The notes under the pieces: model-generated
What the model was told of the DNA's origin: nothing
Seen by the model: only the letters and a program-made list of their open reading frames with translations
The model's database searches: none
Source of the DNA: JADJOM01 sp046327715
GTDB taxonomy: Bacteria; Gemmatimonadota; Gemmatimonadetes; Gemmatimonadales; GWC2-71-9
NCBI GenBank assembly: GCA_046327715.1
Contig: JAXLXY010000001.1
Location: forward strand, 248,001 to 312,000
Direction: 5' to 3'
DNA: 64,000 nt
Translations under genes and position numbers: made by a program
Shown: piece by piece, positions 50,870 to 59,127 of the stretch
Layout of the letters: each line of letters begins with the position of its first letter
How positions within the stretch are numbered: position 1 is the first letter of the stretch

Positions 50870-52114
50870 ATGAACCTCGCCTCGACGCCCGCATCGGTTC
50901 CGCCCCAGACCCTGGCCGAGCGCCTGGAGCGCCTGGTGGCGGCCGTCCCCGGGCTGATCACCGAACTGTCGCTGGAAGGCGTGCTGCAGCGGGTGGCCGA
51001 CCTCGCGGCGGAACTGCTGGAGGCCCGCTACGCGGCGGTCGGGATGCTGAGCCCGGATGGCCGCACCCTCGCCTCCTTCACCACCAGCGGCATGGGCCAG
51101 GAGGAGCGGGACCTTATTGGTCCGCACCCCCGGGGGCACGGCATCCTGGGCCTGGTGATCCACAAGGGCCAGGTGGTCCGCCTCGCCGATCTCACCAAGC
51201 ACCCGGCACGCTACGGCTTCCCGGCCCACCATCCCGAAATGCGCCCGTTCCTCGGCGTGCCGATCGTCGGCAAGCGCGGAGTGCTCGGGGACCTCTATCT
51301 CACCGAGAAGGTGGGGGGCGCGGAGTTCACCTCCGAGGACGAGCACATCGCGACCCTGCTCGCGGCCAAGGCCGCGGCGGCGATCGAGAATGCCCGGCTG
51401 CACGAGGAAAGCGCCCGCCTGCTGGAAGAGGTGCAGCAGCTGCACCGCTCGCGCGAGCGCTTCTTCGCGATGGTGAACCACGAGCTGCGGAACTCGCTCG
51501 CGGCCGTCTACGGGTGGGCGGAGATGCTGGTGCGGCGGAAGGAGCCGGGCTCGGTGCCACGCGCGGCCTTCGAGGTCCTGGATTCCGCCGAGCAGGCGAT
51601 CAGCCTCATCAATGACCTGCTCGACCTGTCACGCCTCGATGAGGATCGCCTCAAGCCGGTGATCCGCGAAGTCGACTGTGGCGGTGTGGTCAGGCAGGCC
51701 CTGAGCCGCGTGACCCCCTCCGCCGACGGCAAGCGGGTCAGGCTCCTGGCCGACCTGCCGGCGGAGCTCCCCAGCTGCCGTACCGATCCCCATCGGGTGG
51801 AACAGATCCTGGTCAACCTGCTCGCCAACGCGATCCGGCACACTCCGGAGGGCTCGGTCGTCCGGGCGGCGGTGGAACCGGTGGGCCGGGACGTGGTCTT
51901 CAGGATCGAGGACCAGGGCCCGGGGGTCCCGCTCGATGACCTCGACCGGATCTTCGACATTTACCAGACCAAGGCGGAGGAAGGGAAAGGCAGCGGGCTC
52001 GGCCTGCCGCTCAGCCGGCGCCTGGCCCGGCTGCTGGGGGGAGAACTCCGGGCGGAGGCCCACCCCGCCGGGGGCGGTTGCTTCGTCTTGCAGCTTCCCT
52101 CCGTGCCCGTGTAA
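50870..52114 (+). CDS. GAF-domain sensor histidine kinase (DosS/DosT-like GAF)
   Basis: A 414-residue soluble kinase. One GAF domain (about 35-175) contains PRGHGILGLVIHKGQVVRLA, then GFPAHHPEMRPFLGVPIVGK and DLYLTEKVGGAEFTSEDEHI, a pattern I associate with the heme GAF of mycobacterial DosS/DosT, where a His in this stretch binds heme (His120/121 here). The HisKA box FFAMVNHELRNSL has His204, and the HATPase domain has NLLANAIRHTPEGSV and GKGSGLGLPLS. ATG 50870 is preceded by a GTG one codon upstream. The response regulator follows 62 bp later. Oxygen or NO sensing is an inference. Confidence 0.88.
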   Translation: MNLASTPASVPPQTLAERLERLVAAVPGLITELSLEGVLQRVADLAAELLEARYAAVGMLSPDGRTLASFTTSGMGQEERDLIGPHPRGHGILGLVIHKGQVVRLADLTKHPARYGFPAHHPEMRPFLGVPIVGKRGVLGDLYLTEKVGGAEFTSEDEHIATLLAAKAAAAIENARLHEESARLLEEVQQLHRSRERFFAMVNHELRNSLAAVYGWAEMLVRRKEPGSVPRAAFEVLDSAEQAISLINDLLDLSRLDEDRLKPVIREVDCGGVVRQALSRVTPSADGKRVRLLADLPAELPSCRTDPHRVEQILVNLLANAIRHTPEGSVVRAAVEPVGRDVVFRIEDQGPGVPLDDLDRIFDIYQTKAEEGKGSGLGLPLSRRLARLLGGELRAEAHPAGGGCFVLQLPSVPV

Positions 52115-52126
52115 CATAAAGACATC

Positions 52127-52169
52127 TTCATAAAGTGTTTGCGAGGGGTTCATCGCCACCATGTAGGTT
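52127..52169 (+). promoter_or_regulatory. Putative autoregulated, leaderless promoter of the response regulator gene
   Basis: TTCAT (52127), TTTGC (52138) and TTCAT (52149) start exactly 11 bp apart. TAGGTT (52164-52169) begins 15 bp after the last repeat start. Only GCCAAGC separates it from the ATG at 52177, with no ribosome binding site. The arrangement matches the site before the second universal stress gene. Confidence 0.5.
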
Positions 52170-52176
52170 GCCAAGC

Positions 52177-52884
52177 ATGAAAATCCTCGTCGTGGAAGAC
52201 GACCGGAAGGTCGCCGGGTTCATCGAGCAGGGCCTGAAGGAAGAAGGCTACGTGGTGGACATCGCCGCGGACGGCGAGGAAGCCACGACACTGGCCCACG
52301 TCTACGAGTACGACGTGATCCTCCTGGATGTCGTGCTGCCCAAGAAGAACGGGTTCCAGATCGCCATGGAGCTCCGGCGCGAGGGCCGCAACACCCCGAT
52401 CATGATGCTGACCAGCCGCGATGCGGTGGAGGACATCGTCCGGGGGCTGGACGCCGGGGCGGATGACTACCTGGCCAAGCCCTTCCGCTTCGACGAGTTG
52501 CTGGCCCGCATCCGGGCGCTGGCGCGGCGGGGCGGTGCGGAGCGGCTCGAGGTGCTGCGCTACGGCCCGCTCACGCTGGACCGGCTGCGGCACGTGGTCC
52601 TGGTCAACGAGAAGGCCATGGACCTGACGCCGAAGGAATTCCAGATCATCGAGTTCTTCCTGCTGCACCCGGAGCAGGTGGTCCGCCGGACCACGCTGCT
52701 CGAGAAGGTGTGGGACATGCACTTCGACCCCGAGAGCAACGTCGTGGACGTGCACGTCGGCAACGTCCGCCGGAAGCTGCAGAAGGCGGCCGGGGAGAAC
52801 CTCATCCAGACGGTGCGTGGGGTGGGGTTCACGCTCCGCCGTGACCTCGCTGGCACCGCGGAGCCCGACGCCCAGGCCTCGTGA
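52177..52884 (+). CDS. OmpR/PhoB-family response regulator
   Basis: A 235-residue two-domain regulator. The receiver has the acidic pair in VVEDDR, phospho-acceptor Asp51 (ILLDVVLP) and the Lys in YLAKPF. The C-terminal winged helix (LTPKEFQIIEFFLLHPEQVV; NVVDVHVGNVRRKL) is of the PhoB type. ATG 52177 is chosen; an upstream start would cover the promoter. It is the likely partner of the GAF kinase just upstream. The GTGA overlap at its end couples it to the P-type ATPase gene. DosR itself is NarL-type, so the pairing here differs. Confidence 0.95.
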   Translation: MKILVVEDDRKVAGFIEQGLKEEGYVVDIAADGEEATTLAHVYEYDVILLDVVLPKKNGFQIAMELRREGRNTPIMMLTSRDAVEDIVRGLDAGADDYLAKPFRFDELLARIRALARRGGAERLEVLRYGPLTLDRLRHVVLVNEKAMDLTPKEFQIIEFFLLHPEQVVRRTTLLEKVWDMHFDPESNVVDVHVGNVRRKLQKAAGENLIQTVRGVGFTLRRDLAGTAEPDAQAS

Positions 52885-54707
52885 ACCGACGAATCACCCG
52901 TACCTGGCTCGCCCCGCTCGCCGCGGTGGCGGTGATCGCCTGCGGCCTCGCCCTCTCGGCGGGGCCGCTTGGCGTCTGGGCGGGCCGGGTCTGGATGGGG
53001 GGGCTGGCCCTGCTGGGCCTGCCGGTGGTCTGGCGGACGGTGCGAGGCGCGCTGCGGGGGCACTTCGCGGCCGACCTGGTGGCAAGCCTGGCGGTCCTGA
53101 CCGCGCTGCTGCTGCAGGACCCGCTCCCCGGCCTGGTCGTGGTGCTGATGCAGACCGGCGGGGAGGCGCTGGAATCCTACGCCGCCGGGCGCGCCTCCCG
53201 CGCGGTGGCGGCGCTGGAGGCCGAGGCCCCGCGGCTGGCGCTCCGCCTCCAGGGCCGCGCGACCGAGCAGATCCCGGCCGACCAGGTCCGGCCGGGTGAC
53301 CGCCTGCTGGTGCGACCCGGGGACCTGGTCCCCTGCGACGCGGTGGTGGTGGATGGGTACTCCCACGTCGATGCCTCGCGCCTCACCGGTGAGCCGATGC
53401 CGGTGGCCGCGGAGCCGGGCACGCTGCTCCTGAGCGGCAGCCAGAACATCGAAGGCCCCCTGACGGTCGAGGCGCGGGCGGTGGCGAGCGAGAGCCAGTA
53501 CGCCCGCATCGTCCAGCTGGTGCGGAGCGCGCAGGCCAGCAAGTCCCCGCTGCAGCGGATGGCCGACCGGTACGCGGTGTACTTCACGCCCCTCACGGTG
53601 GCGGCCTGCGTGGTCACCTACCTGGCCAGCGGGGAGGCGGAGCGGGTGCTGGCGGTGCTCGTGGTGGCCACCCCCTGCCCCCTGCTGCTCGCGGCACCGG
53701 TGGCGATGATCGGCGGGCTCAACCGGGCGGCGCGGCGGAGCATCATCATCCGGCACGGGACGGCGCTGGAGCAGCTGGGCCGGGTGACGGTGGCGCTGCT
53801 CGACAAGACCGGGACCCTGACCATCGGGCGCCCGGCGGTGGCCGCCGTCCTCCCGGCGCCCCCCTGGACCGAGGACGAGGTCCTGGCCCTCGCGGCGGCC
53901 GCGGACCTCGGCTCCGGGCACCTGCTGGCCCGCTCGGTGGTCGACGCCGCGACGGACCGCGGCCTCACGCTCCCCGTCGCGACCGGCATCGCCGAGAGTC
54001 CGGGCCAGGGCGTCACCGGACGGGCGGGCGGGCATGAAATCGCCCTCGGATCCCGGGCCTACATCCTGTCGCGCTACCCCGCCCTCGCGACGGCCTGGCC
54101 CGAGGAGGCCACCACCGGCCTTCGGGCGGCGCTCGCCATCGACGGCCGGGTCGGGGGCGTCATCGAGTTCGCCGACCGGCTCCGCCCGGAGACCGGCCAG
54201 CTGGTGGCGGCGCTCACCGCCCTCGGCCTGCGGCGCATCATCATGGTCACCGGCGACGACGGGGGCCATGCCCAGGCGGTGGCACGGGTGGCAGGGATAG
54301 CGGAGGTCCGTGCGGGGCTGCTGCCGGCGGACAAGGTGCGGGTGGTGGAGGAGCTGGAGCTGGCGGGCGAGCGGGTCCTCATGGTGGGAGACGGCACCAA
54401 TGACGCCCCGGCGCTCACCCGGGCCTCGGTCGGCGTGGCCCTCGCCTCCCATGGCGGCGGGATCTCGGCGGAGGCGGCGGATGCCGTGGTGCTGGCGGAT
54501 GATGCCGGGCGGGTCGCCGAGGCGATTGCCATCAGCCGCCGCACGATGCGCATTGCCCGGCAGAGCGTGTGGGCGGGGCTCGGGCTGTCGGCGCTGGCGA
54601 TGGTGGCGGCAGCCTTCGGCGCAATCCCCCCAGTGGCGGGCGCGCTGCTGCAGGAGGCCATCGACGTCGCGGTCATCCTCAATGCCCTGCGTGCCAGCAG
54701 CGACTGA
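52881..54707 (+). CDS. P1B-like metal/cation-transporting ATPase with TPCP motif
   Basis: A 608-residue P-type ATPase starting at GTG 52881 (GTGA overlap with the regulator gene). Motifs: LTGE (168-171), the membrane motif TPCPLLLAAPV (264-274) in place of CPC, phospho-Asp308 in DKTGT, and GDGTNDAP (503-510). The usual P1B SEHP motif reads SGHLL (345-349), lacking the Pro. There is no N-terminal metal-binding domain, and few membrane segments precede the A domain. TPC-type ATPases are poorly characterised; substrate is not predictable. Coupling to the regulator recalls ctpF in the DosR regulon, which is only an analogy. Confidence 0.85.
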   Translation: MNRRITRTWLAPLAAVAVIACGLALSAGPLGVWAGRVWMGGLALLGLPVVWRTVRGALRGHFAADLVASLAVLTALLLQDPLPGLVVVLMQTGGEALESYAAGRASRAVAALEAEAPRLALRLQGRATEQIPADQVRPGDRLLVRPGDLVPCDAVVVDGYSHVDASRLTGEPMPVAAEPGTLLLSGSQNIEGPLTVEARAVASESQYARIVQLVRSAQASKSPLQRMADRYAVYFTPLTVAACVVTYLASGEAERVLAVLVVATPCPLLLAAPVAMIGGLNRAARRSIIIRHGTALEQLGRVTVALLDKTGTLTIGRPAVAAVLPAPPWTEDEVLALAAAADLGSGHLLARSVVDAATDRGLTLPVATGIAESPGQGVTGRAGGHEIALGSRAYILSRYPALATAWPEEATTGLRAALAIDGRVGGVIEFADRLRPETGQLVAALTALGLRRIIMVTGDDGGHAQAVARVAGIAEVRAGLLPADKVRVVEELELAGERVLMVGDGTNDAPALTRASVGVALASHGGGISAEAADAVVLADDAGRVAEAIAISRRTMRIARQSVWAGLGLSALAMVAAAFGAIPPVAGALLQEAIDVAVILNALRASSD

Positions 54708-54768
54708 ACCGGCGACAGCCGCGGATGTATATTCCGCCGCGCTTCGACCCCCTTCACCCCCGGCAGCC

Positions 54769-55167
54769 ATGACGCCTCCGCCCCTGCCCACCCTCCCCTC
54801 CCGGCGGGTGATGCTCACCCGAGCCCTGCGCCGGCACTGCCCGGCATGCGGCGGTCATCCGCTGTTCAGCGGGTGGTTGCGCATGCGGGACCGATGCCCC
54901 TCGTGCCACCTGCGGATGCGGCGGGGCGAGGACGGCTACACCCTCGGGGCCCTCTGGTTCAACCTGTTCCTCGCGGAGCTGATCACGATGACGTCCTTCG
55001 TGATCACGCTGGTGCGGACCTGGCCCAATCCACCCTGGGACGTCCTCCAGGTGGTGGGGCCCATCGAGGCGGTCGTGATGCCACTGCTGGTCTGGCCGTT
55101 CGCCCGGACGCTGTTCCTGGCCTTCGACCTCTGCATCCGGCCCCCGGAGCCCCGGGACCTGGCCTGA
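54769..55167 (+). CDS. DUF983 family zinc-ribbon membrane protein
   Basis: A 132-residue protein. A zinc ribbon at the N-terminus (RHCPACGGHPLFSGWLRMRD then CPSCHLRM) is followed by RRGEDGYTLGALWFNLFLAE and two membrane helices, the DUF983 layout. DUF983 genes often lie in cytochrome oxidase clusters, consistent with the cco genes 2.5 kb downstream; a role in oxidase biogenesis is suspected but unproven. ATG 54769 begins MTPPPLPTLPS. It is 61 bp after the ATPase and 2 bp before the SulP gene. Confidence 0.82.
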   Translation: MTPPPLPTLPSRRVMLTRALRRHCPACGGHPLFSGWLRMRDRCPSCHLRMRRGEDGYTLGALWFNLFLAELITMTSFVITLVRTWPNPPWDVLQVVGPIEAVVMPLLVWPFARTLFLAFDLCIRPPEPRDLA

Positions 55168-55169
55168 GC

Positions 55170-56876
55170 ATGCTCGTCCCCAAGCTCCTCACCACGATGC
55201 GCGGGTATCGCCGCGCCGACTTCCTCAGCGACCTCTCCGCCGGCGTCGTGGTGGGGATCGTGGCCCTGCCGCTCGGCATCGCGTTCGGGATCGCGAGCGG
55301 CGCCACCCCCGAGGCCGGGCTCTACACCGCGATCATCGCCGGCTTCCTGATCTCCGCGCTGGGCGGGTCGCGGGTGCAGATCGGCGGCCCGACCGGGGCG
55401 TTCGTGGTGATCGTCTCCGGGGTCATCAGCGCCCACGGCATCGAGGGGCTCGCGGTCGCCACGATGATGGCCGGCGTCCTGCTCATCATCCTCGGCGTGG
55501 CCCGGCTGGGTGGCGCCATCAAGTTCATCCCGTTCCCGGTCACGACCGGGTTCACCTCCGGCATCGCCATCATCATCTTCTCCAGCCAGGTCCGAGACCT
55601 GCTGGGCCTGCGGATGACGGAGGTCCCGGCCGAGTTCGTCGCCAAGTGGCAGAGCTACGCCGCCCACCTCGACACCGTCAACCCCTGGGCGGTGGCCGTC
55701 GGTGGCCTCGGGCTGGCCATCATCCTCTTGTGGCCGAGGGTCAGCCGGCGCCTGCCGGCGCCATTCGTGGCCCTGGTGGCCTGCACCGTCCTGGCCCAGG
55801 TGTTCCACCTGCCGGTGGAGACCATCGGCGACCGGTTCGGCGTGATCCACGCCGGCCTCCCCGCCCCCCGGATCCCCACCGTCACCTTTGCGATGCTGCG
55901 GGAGCTCAGCGGGCCGGCCCTGACCATCGCGCTGCTGGCGGCCATCGAGTCCCTGCTCTCCGCGGTGGTGGCCGACGGCATGATCGGCTCGCGGCACCGC
56001 TCCAACATGGAGTTGGTGGCCCAGGGCGTGGCCAACCTCGCCTCTCCCCTGTTCGGGGGGATCCCGGCCACCGGGGCCATCGCGCGCACGGCGACCAACG
56101 TCAAGAACGGTGGCCGCACGCCCGTGGCGGGCATGATCCACGCGCTGACCCTGCTGCTCATCACCCTCTTCTTCGGACAGTGGGCGGCCAGGATCCCCAT
56201 GACGGTGCTGGCGGCCATCCTCGTGGTGGTGAGCTACAACATGAGCGAGTGGCGGCGCTTCCGGGGCGAGCTCCGCGCGCCGCGCAGCGACGTGGCGGTG
56301 CTCTTGGTGACCTTCACCCTCACCATCCTGGTGGACTTGACGGTGGCGGTGGAGGTCGGGATGGTGCTCGCGGCGTTCCTCTTCATGAAGCGGATGAGCG
56401 AGGTCACGAACACCAGCCTGGTGACCCGGGAGTTCGGGGATGCCGAGGAGCCCGAGGGCGGTGATCCCGGGGCCACCGGCCTGCGGGACGTGCCCGAGGG
56501 GGTGGATATCTACGAGATCGACGGCCCCTTCTTCTTCGGGGCGGCCGAATCGTTCAAGTCGGCCCTCGGCAACGTGGCCCGCCGGCCGCGAGTGCTGATC
56601 ATCCGGATGCGGCGGGTGCCGGCGATCGACTCCACGGGCCTGGCCGCGCTGCGGGACGTGGTGCACCGGAGCCGGCAGGAAGGCACCCTGGTGATCCTCT
56701 CCGATGTCCACTCCCAGCCGGTGATTGCGCTGACCCGGTCGGCCTTCTACGACGAGCTGGGCGAGGACAACCTGACCGGTACGCTGGATGACGCCCTGGA
56801 CCGGGCCCGGCTGTACCTGGGCCTGCCGACGGCCGAGCGCCCGGTCTTCCTCCAGCCGGGCGCCTCAGCCGACTGA
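55170..56876 (+). CDS. SulP-family anion transporter with STAS domain
   Basis: A 568-residue transporter. The membrane part (about 1-415) holds the family motif LPLGIAFGIASGATPEAGLY and SRVQIGGPTGAFVVIVSGV. A C-terminal STAS domain follows (about 445-550; IYEIDGPFFFGAAESFKSAL; RRVPAIDSTGLAALRDVV). SulP proteins carry sulfate, bicarbonate or other anions; the substrate is not set by sequence. The ATG at 55170 fits the family, and longer reading overlaps the DUF983 gene. Confidence 0.93.
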   Translation: MLVPKLLTTMRGYRRADFLSDLSAGVVVGIVALPLGIAFGIASGATPEAGLYTAIIAGFLISALGGSRVQIGGPTGAFVVIVSGVISAHGIEGLAVATMMAGVLLIILGVARLGGAIKFIPFPVTTGFTSGIAIIIFSSQVRDLLGLRMTEVPAEFVAKWQSYAAHLDTVNPWAVAVGGLGLAIILLWPRVSRRLPAPFVALVACTVLAQVFHLPVETIGDRFGVIHAGLPAPRIPTVTFAMLRELSGPALTIALLAAIESLLSAVVADGMIGSRHRSNMELVAQGVANLASPLFGGIPATGAIARTATNVKNGGRTPVAGMIHALTLLLITLFFGQWAARIPMTVLAAILVVVSYNMSEWRRFRGELRAPRSDVAVLLVTFTLTILVDLTVAVEVGMVLAAFLFMKRMSEVTNTSLVTREFGDAEEPEGGDPGATGLRDVPEGVDIYEIDGPFFFGAAESFKSALGNVARRPRVLIIRMRRVPAIDSTGLAALRDVVHRSRQEGTLVILSDVHSQPVIALTRSAFYDELGEDNLTGTLDDALDRARLYLGLPTAERPVFLQPGASAD

Positions 56877-56884
56877 GCCTGCCC

Positions 56885-56902
56885 CGGGGGGGAGCATCCC
56901 CC
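56885..56902. terminator. Possible weak terminator after the SulP gene
   Basis: A G-run/C-run hairpin (GGGGGGA-GCA-TCCCCCC) lies about 10 bp after the SulP stop. No T tract follows on either strand. The call is weak. Confidence 0.3.
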
Positions 56903-56942
56903 CAGCCTGCCGCCCTGCCCCAGACGCCGTCATGAAGGCGGC

Positions 56943-56986
56943 TTCATCTCGACTCCCCCCTCGCTTCACAACTCCCGGCCTAGTGT
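56943..56986 (+). promoter_or_regulatory. Candidate regulator-dependent promoter pointing toward ccoN, antisense to the SafE-like gene
   Basis: TTCAT (56943) and TTCAC (56965) start exactly 22 bp apart, and TAGTGT (56981-56986) begins 16 bp after the second. This is the same geometry as at 52127-52169. The -10 box overlaps the stop codon of the opposite-strand SafE-like gene. A nearby ATGAAG-N4-CTTCAT inverted repeat begins at 56932. Transcription from here would run 700 nt antisense to that gene before ccoN. Confidence 0.35.
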
Positions 56987-57654
56987 TCCGGCGGAATTTC
57001 GGGACCTGACGCGGCCGGTGCCATGTGGTGGTGCTGGTGAGCGGTGCTGCCCGTGGGCATGGTGGCGCGGTTCCAGATCGTCCAGAGGCCGAGTACCAGC
57101 GTGACCCCCGCGAATACCCGACGGCGCCAGCGCGACCCCAGCAGGACACGCTGGACGCCGTAGGCGGCGATGGAGAGCGCGGGAACCGTCCCCAGGCCGA
57201 AGGCCAGCATGGCGAGGGCTCCGGGAAGCGGATGGGTGGCGGCCACGGCCAGCGCGAGGGCGGCGTAGACCATCCCGCAGGGCAGGAAGCCGTTGACCAC
57301 GCCGAAGACGAACTGGGCGCCGAGGCCGGGAGTACGGGCGGCCCGGCTTCCGGCCGCGGTGAGCCGGAGCGGGATGATCCGGGGCTCGGGGACGATCCCA
57401 GCCAGGGCCAGGGCAAACCAGACCAGCAGCACGGCGGCCAGGGCCCCGGGCAGCCAGGCGGGGCCGGGCAGCAGCCGGCCCAGGGTGCCGGCGAGGGCGC
57501 CGAGGATGGTGTAGGTGAGCAGCCGGCCCGCATGCCAGGCCGGCAAGCCGCCGCGGACCCGGCCACAGTTGGCGGCGAAGGCGCCGCACATGCCGATACA
57601 GTGGAGGCTCCCGAGGAGCCCCGCGAGCAATGCAGCCGAGAGCAGTTCAACCAT
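56980..57654 (-). CDS. SafE/TauE-like (UreH-domain) membrane protein
   Basis: A 224-residue membrane protein with about six helices. The N-terminal motif GSLHCIGMCGAFA and the repeat-like GVVNGFLPCGMVY mark the SafE/UreH-type family often found in cbb3 oxidase clusters, where a role in copper or heme-protein maturation is suspected. The C-terminus is His-rich (HQHHHM), which may bind metal. It is divergent from ccoN, with only 29 bp between the two start codons. Confidence 0.85.
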   Translation of the reverse strand: MVELLSAALLAGLLGSLHCIGMCGAFAANCGRVRGGLPAWHAGRLLTYTILGALAGTLGRLLPGPAWLPGALAAVLLVWFALALAGIVPEPRIIPLRLTAAGSRAARTPGLGAQFVFGVVNGFLPCGMVYAALALAVAATHPLPGALAMLAFGLGTVPALSIAAYGVQRVLLGSRWRRRVFAGVTLVLGLWTIWNRATMPTGSTAHQHHHMAPAASGPEIPPEH

Positions 57655-57683
57655 ACATGCGCCTATGGGGAGGTAGAGACGCC

Positions 57684-59123
57684 GTGCAAAATACTGCGGT
57701 GAGTTCCGCGGACGAAACCCGCTACGACGACGACGTGGTCAAGCTGTTCGCCTCGGCGACGGTGCTCTGGGCGGTCGTCGGCATGCTGGCGGGGGTGTGG
57801 ATCGCCCTGGAGATCGCGTACTGGCCCGCCAACCTCGGGCTTCAGTGGACGACCTTCGGGCGCCTCCGTCCCCTGCATACCAATGCGGTGATCTTCGCAT
57901 TCGGCGGGAACATCTGCTTCACGGGCATCTACTATTCGATGCAGCGGCTGCTCAAGGTCCGGATGTTCAGCGATGCCCTGTCACGCATCCACTTCTGGGG
58001 CTGGCAGCTCATCATCGTCGGGGCGGCGGTCACGCTGCCGCTGGGCCTGACCCAGTCCAAGGAGTACGCGGAACTGATCTGGCCGCTCGACGTGCTGATC
58101 ACCCTGATCTGGGTGGTCTTCGCGGTCAACTTCTTCGGCACGATCTACAACCGCAGGGTGAAGCACCTGTACGTGGCCATCTGGTTCTACATGTCCTTCG
58201 TGATCACGATTGCCGTGCTGCATATCGTCAACAGCCTGGCCATTCCGGCGACGATGCTGCGCTCCTACCCCATCTACGCCGGGATGACGGACGCGCTGGT
58301 CCAGTGGTGGTACGGCCACAACGCCGTCGGCTTCTTCCTGACCACGCCGTTCCTCGGCCTCATGTACTACTTCCTGCCCCGCATCTCGGGGCGCCCCGTC
58401 TTCAGCTATCGCCTGTCGATCATCCACTTCTGGGCGCTGGTGTTCCTGTACATCTGGGCCGGGCCGCACCACCTGCTGTACTCGTCGCTCCCGGAGTGGG
58501 CCCAGACCCTGGGCATGACCTTCAGCATCATGCTGATCGCCCCGTCGTGGGGCGGCATGCTCAACGGCCTGCTGACGCTGCGCGGGGCGTGGGACCGGGT
58601 GCGGACCGACCCGGTGCTCAAGTTCCTGGTGGTGGCGGTGAGCTTCTACGGCATGAGCACGTTCGAGGGCCCGATGATGTCGATCCGGGCGGTGAACAGC
58701 CTGTCGCACTACACCAACTGGACCATCGGCCACGTGCACTCCGGCGCGCTCGGATGGAACGGGATGATCACCTTCGGCATCCTGTACTGGCTCGTGCCCA
58801 AGCTGTGGAACAAGCCCCTCGCCTACCCGGGCTGGGCCACCACCCACTTCTGGCTGGCCACCATCGGCATCGTGCTGTATACGGTGTCGATGTGGGCGGC
58901 TGGCCTGACCGAGGGCCTGCAGTGGCGTGCCTTCGATGCGGCGGGCCAGCTCAAGTATCCCAACTTCGTGGACATCGTGCACCAGCTGCAGCCGTTCTAC
59001 CTGCTTCGGCTGCTCGGCGGGCTCCTGTTCTTCACCGGGGCCGTGATGTTCGCCATCAACTTCGTCAAGACCGTGTCCGGACCTGCGGCCGCCCCGGCGC
59101 CCGCCCCGGCCACCGCCCGCTGA
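57684..59123 (+). CDS. ccoN: Cytochrome c oxidase cbb3-type, subunit I
   Basis: A 479-residue, twelve-helix catalytic subunit of the high-affinity terminal oxidase. Heme and copper ligands are visible: His65 in RPLHTNAVIFAFGG, the His in WWYGHNAVGF, the His pair in AGPHHLLY and the two His in IGHVHSGALGWN. A GTG at 57684 with GGGGAGG 10 bp upstream is the best start; an in-frame ATG-like start further up would overlap the divergent gene. A short Ala/Pro tail ends it. ccoO follows after 4 bp. Confidence 0.95.
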   Translation: MQNTAVSSADETRYDDDVVKLFASATVLWAVVGMLAGVWIALEIAYWPANLGLQWTTFGRLRPLHTNAVIFAFGGNICFTGIYYSMQRLLKVRMFSDALSRIHFWGWQLIIVGAAVTLPLGLTQSKEYAELIWPLDVLITLIWVVFAVNFFGTIYNRRVKHLYVAIWFYMSFVITIAVLHIVNSLAIPATMLRSYPIYAGMTDALVQWWYGHNAVGFFLTTPFLGLMYYFLPRISGRPVFSYRLSIIHFWALVFLYIWAGPHHLLYSSLPEWAQTLGMTFSIMLIAPSWGGMLNGLLTLRGAWDRVRTDPVLKFLVVAVSFYGMSTFEGPMMSIRAVNSLSHYTNWTIGHVHSGALGWNGMITFGILYWLVPKLWNKPLAYPGWATTHFWLATIGIVLYTVSMWAAGLTEGLQWRAFDAAGQLKYPNFVDIVHQLQPFYLLRLLGGLLFFTGAVMFAINFVKTVSGPAAAPAPAPATAR

Positions 59124-59127
59124 GGAC

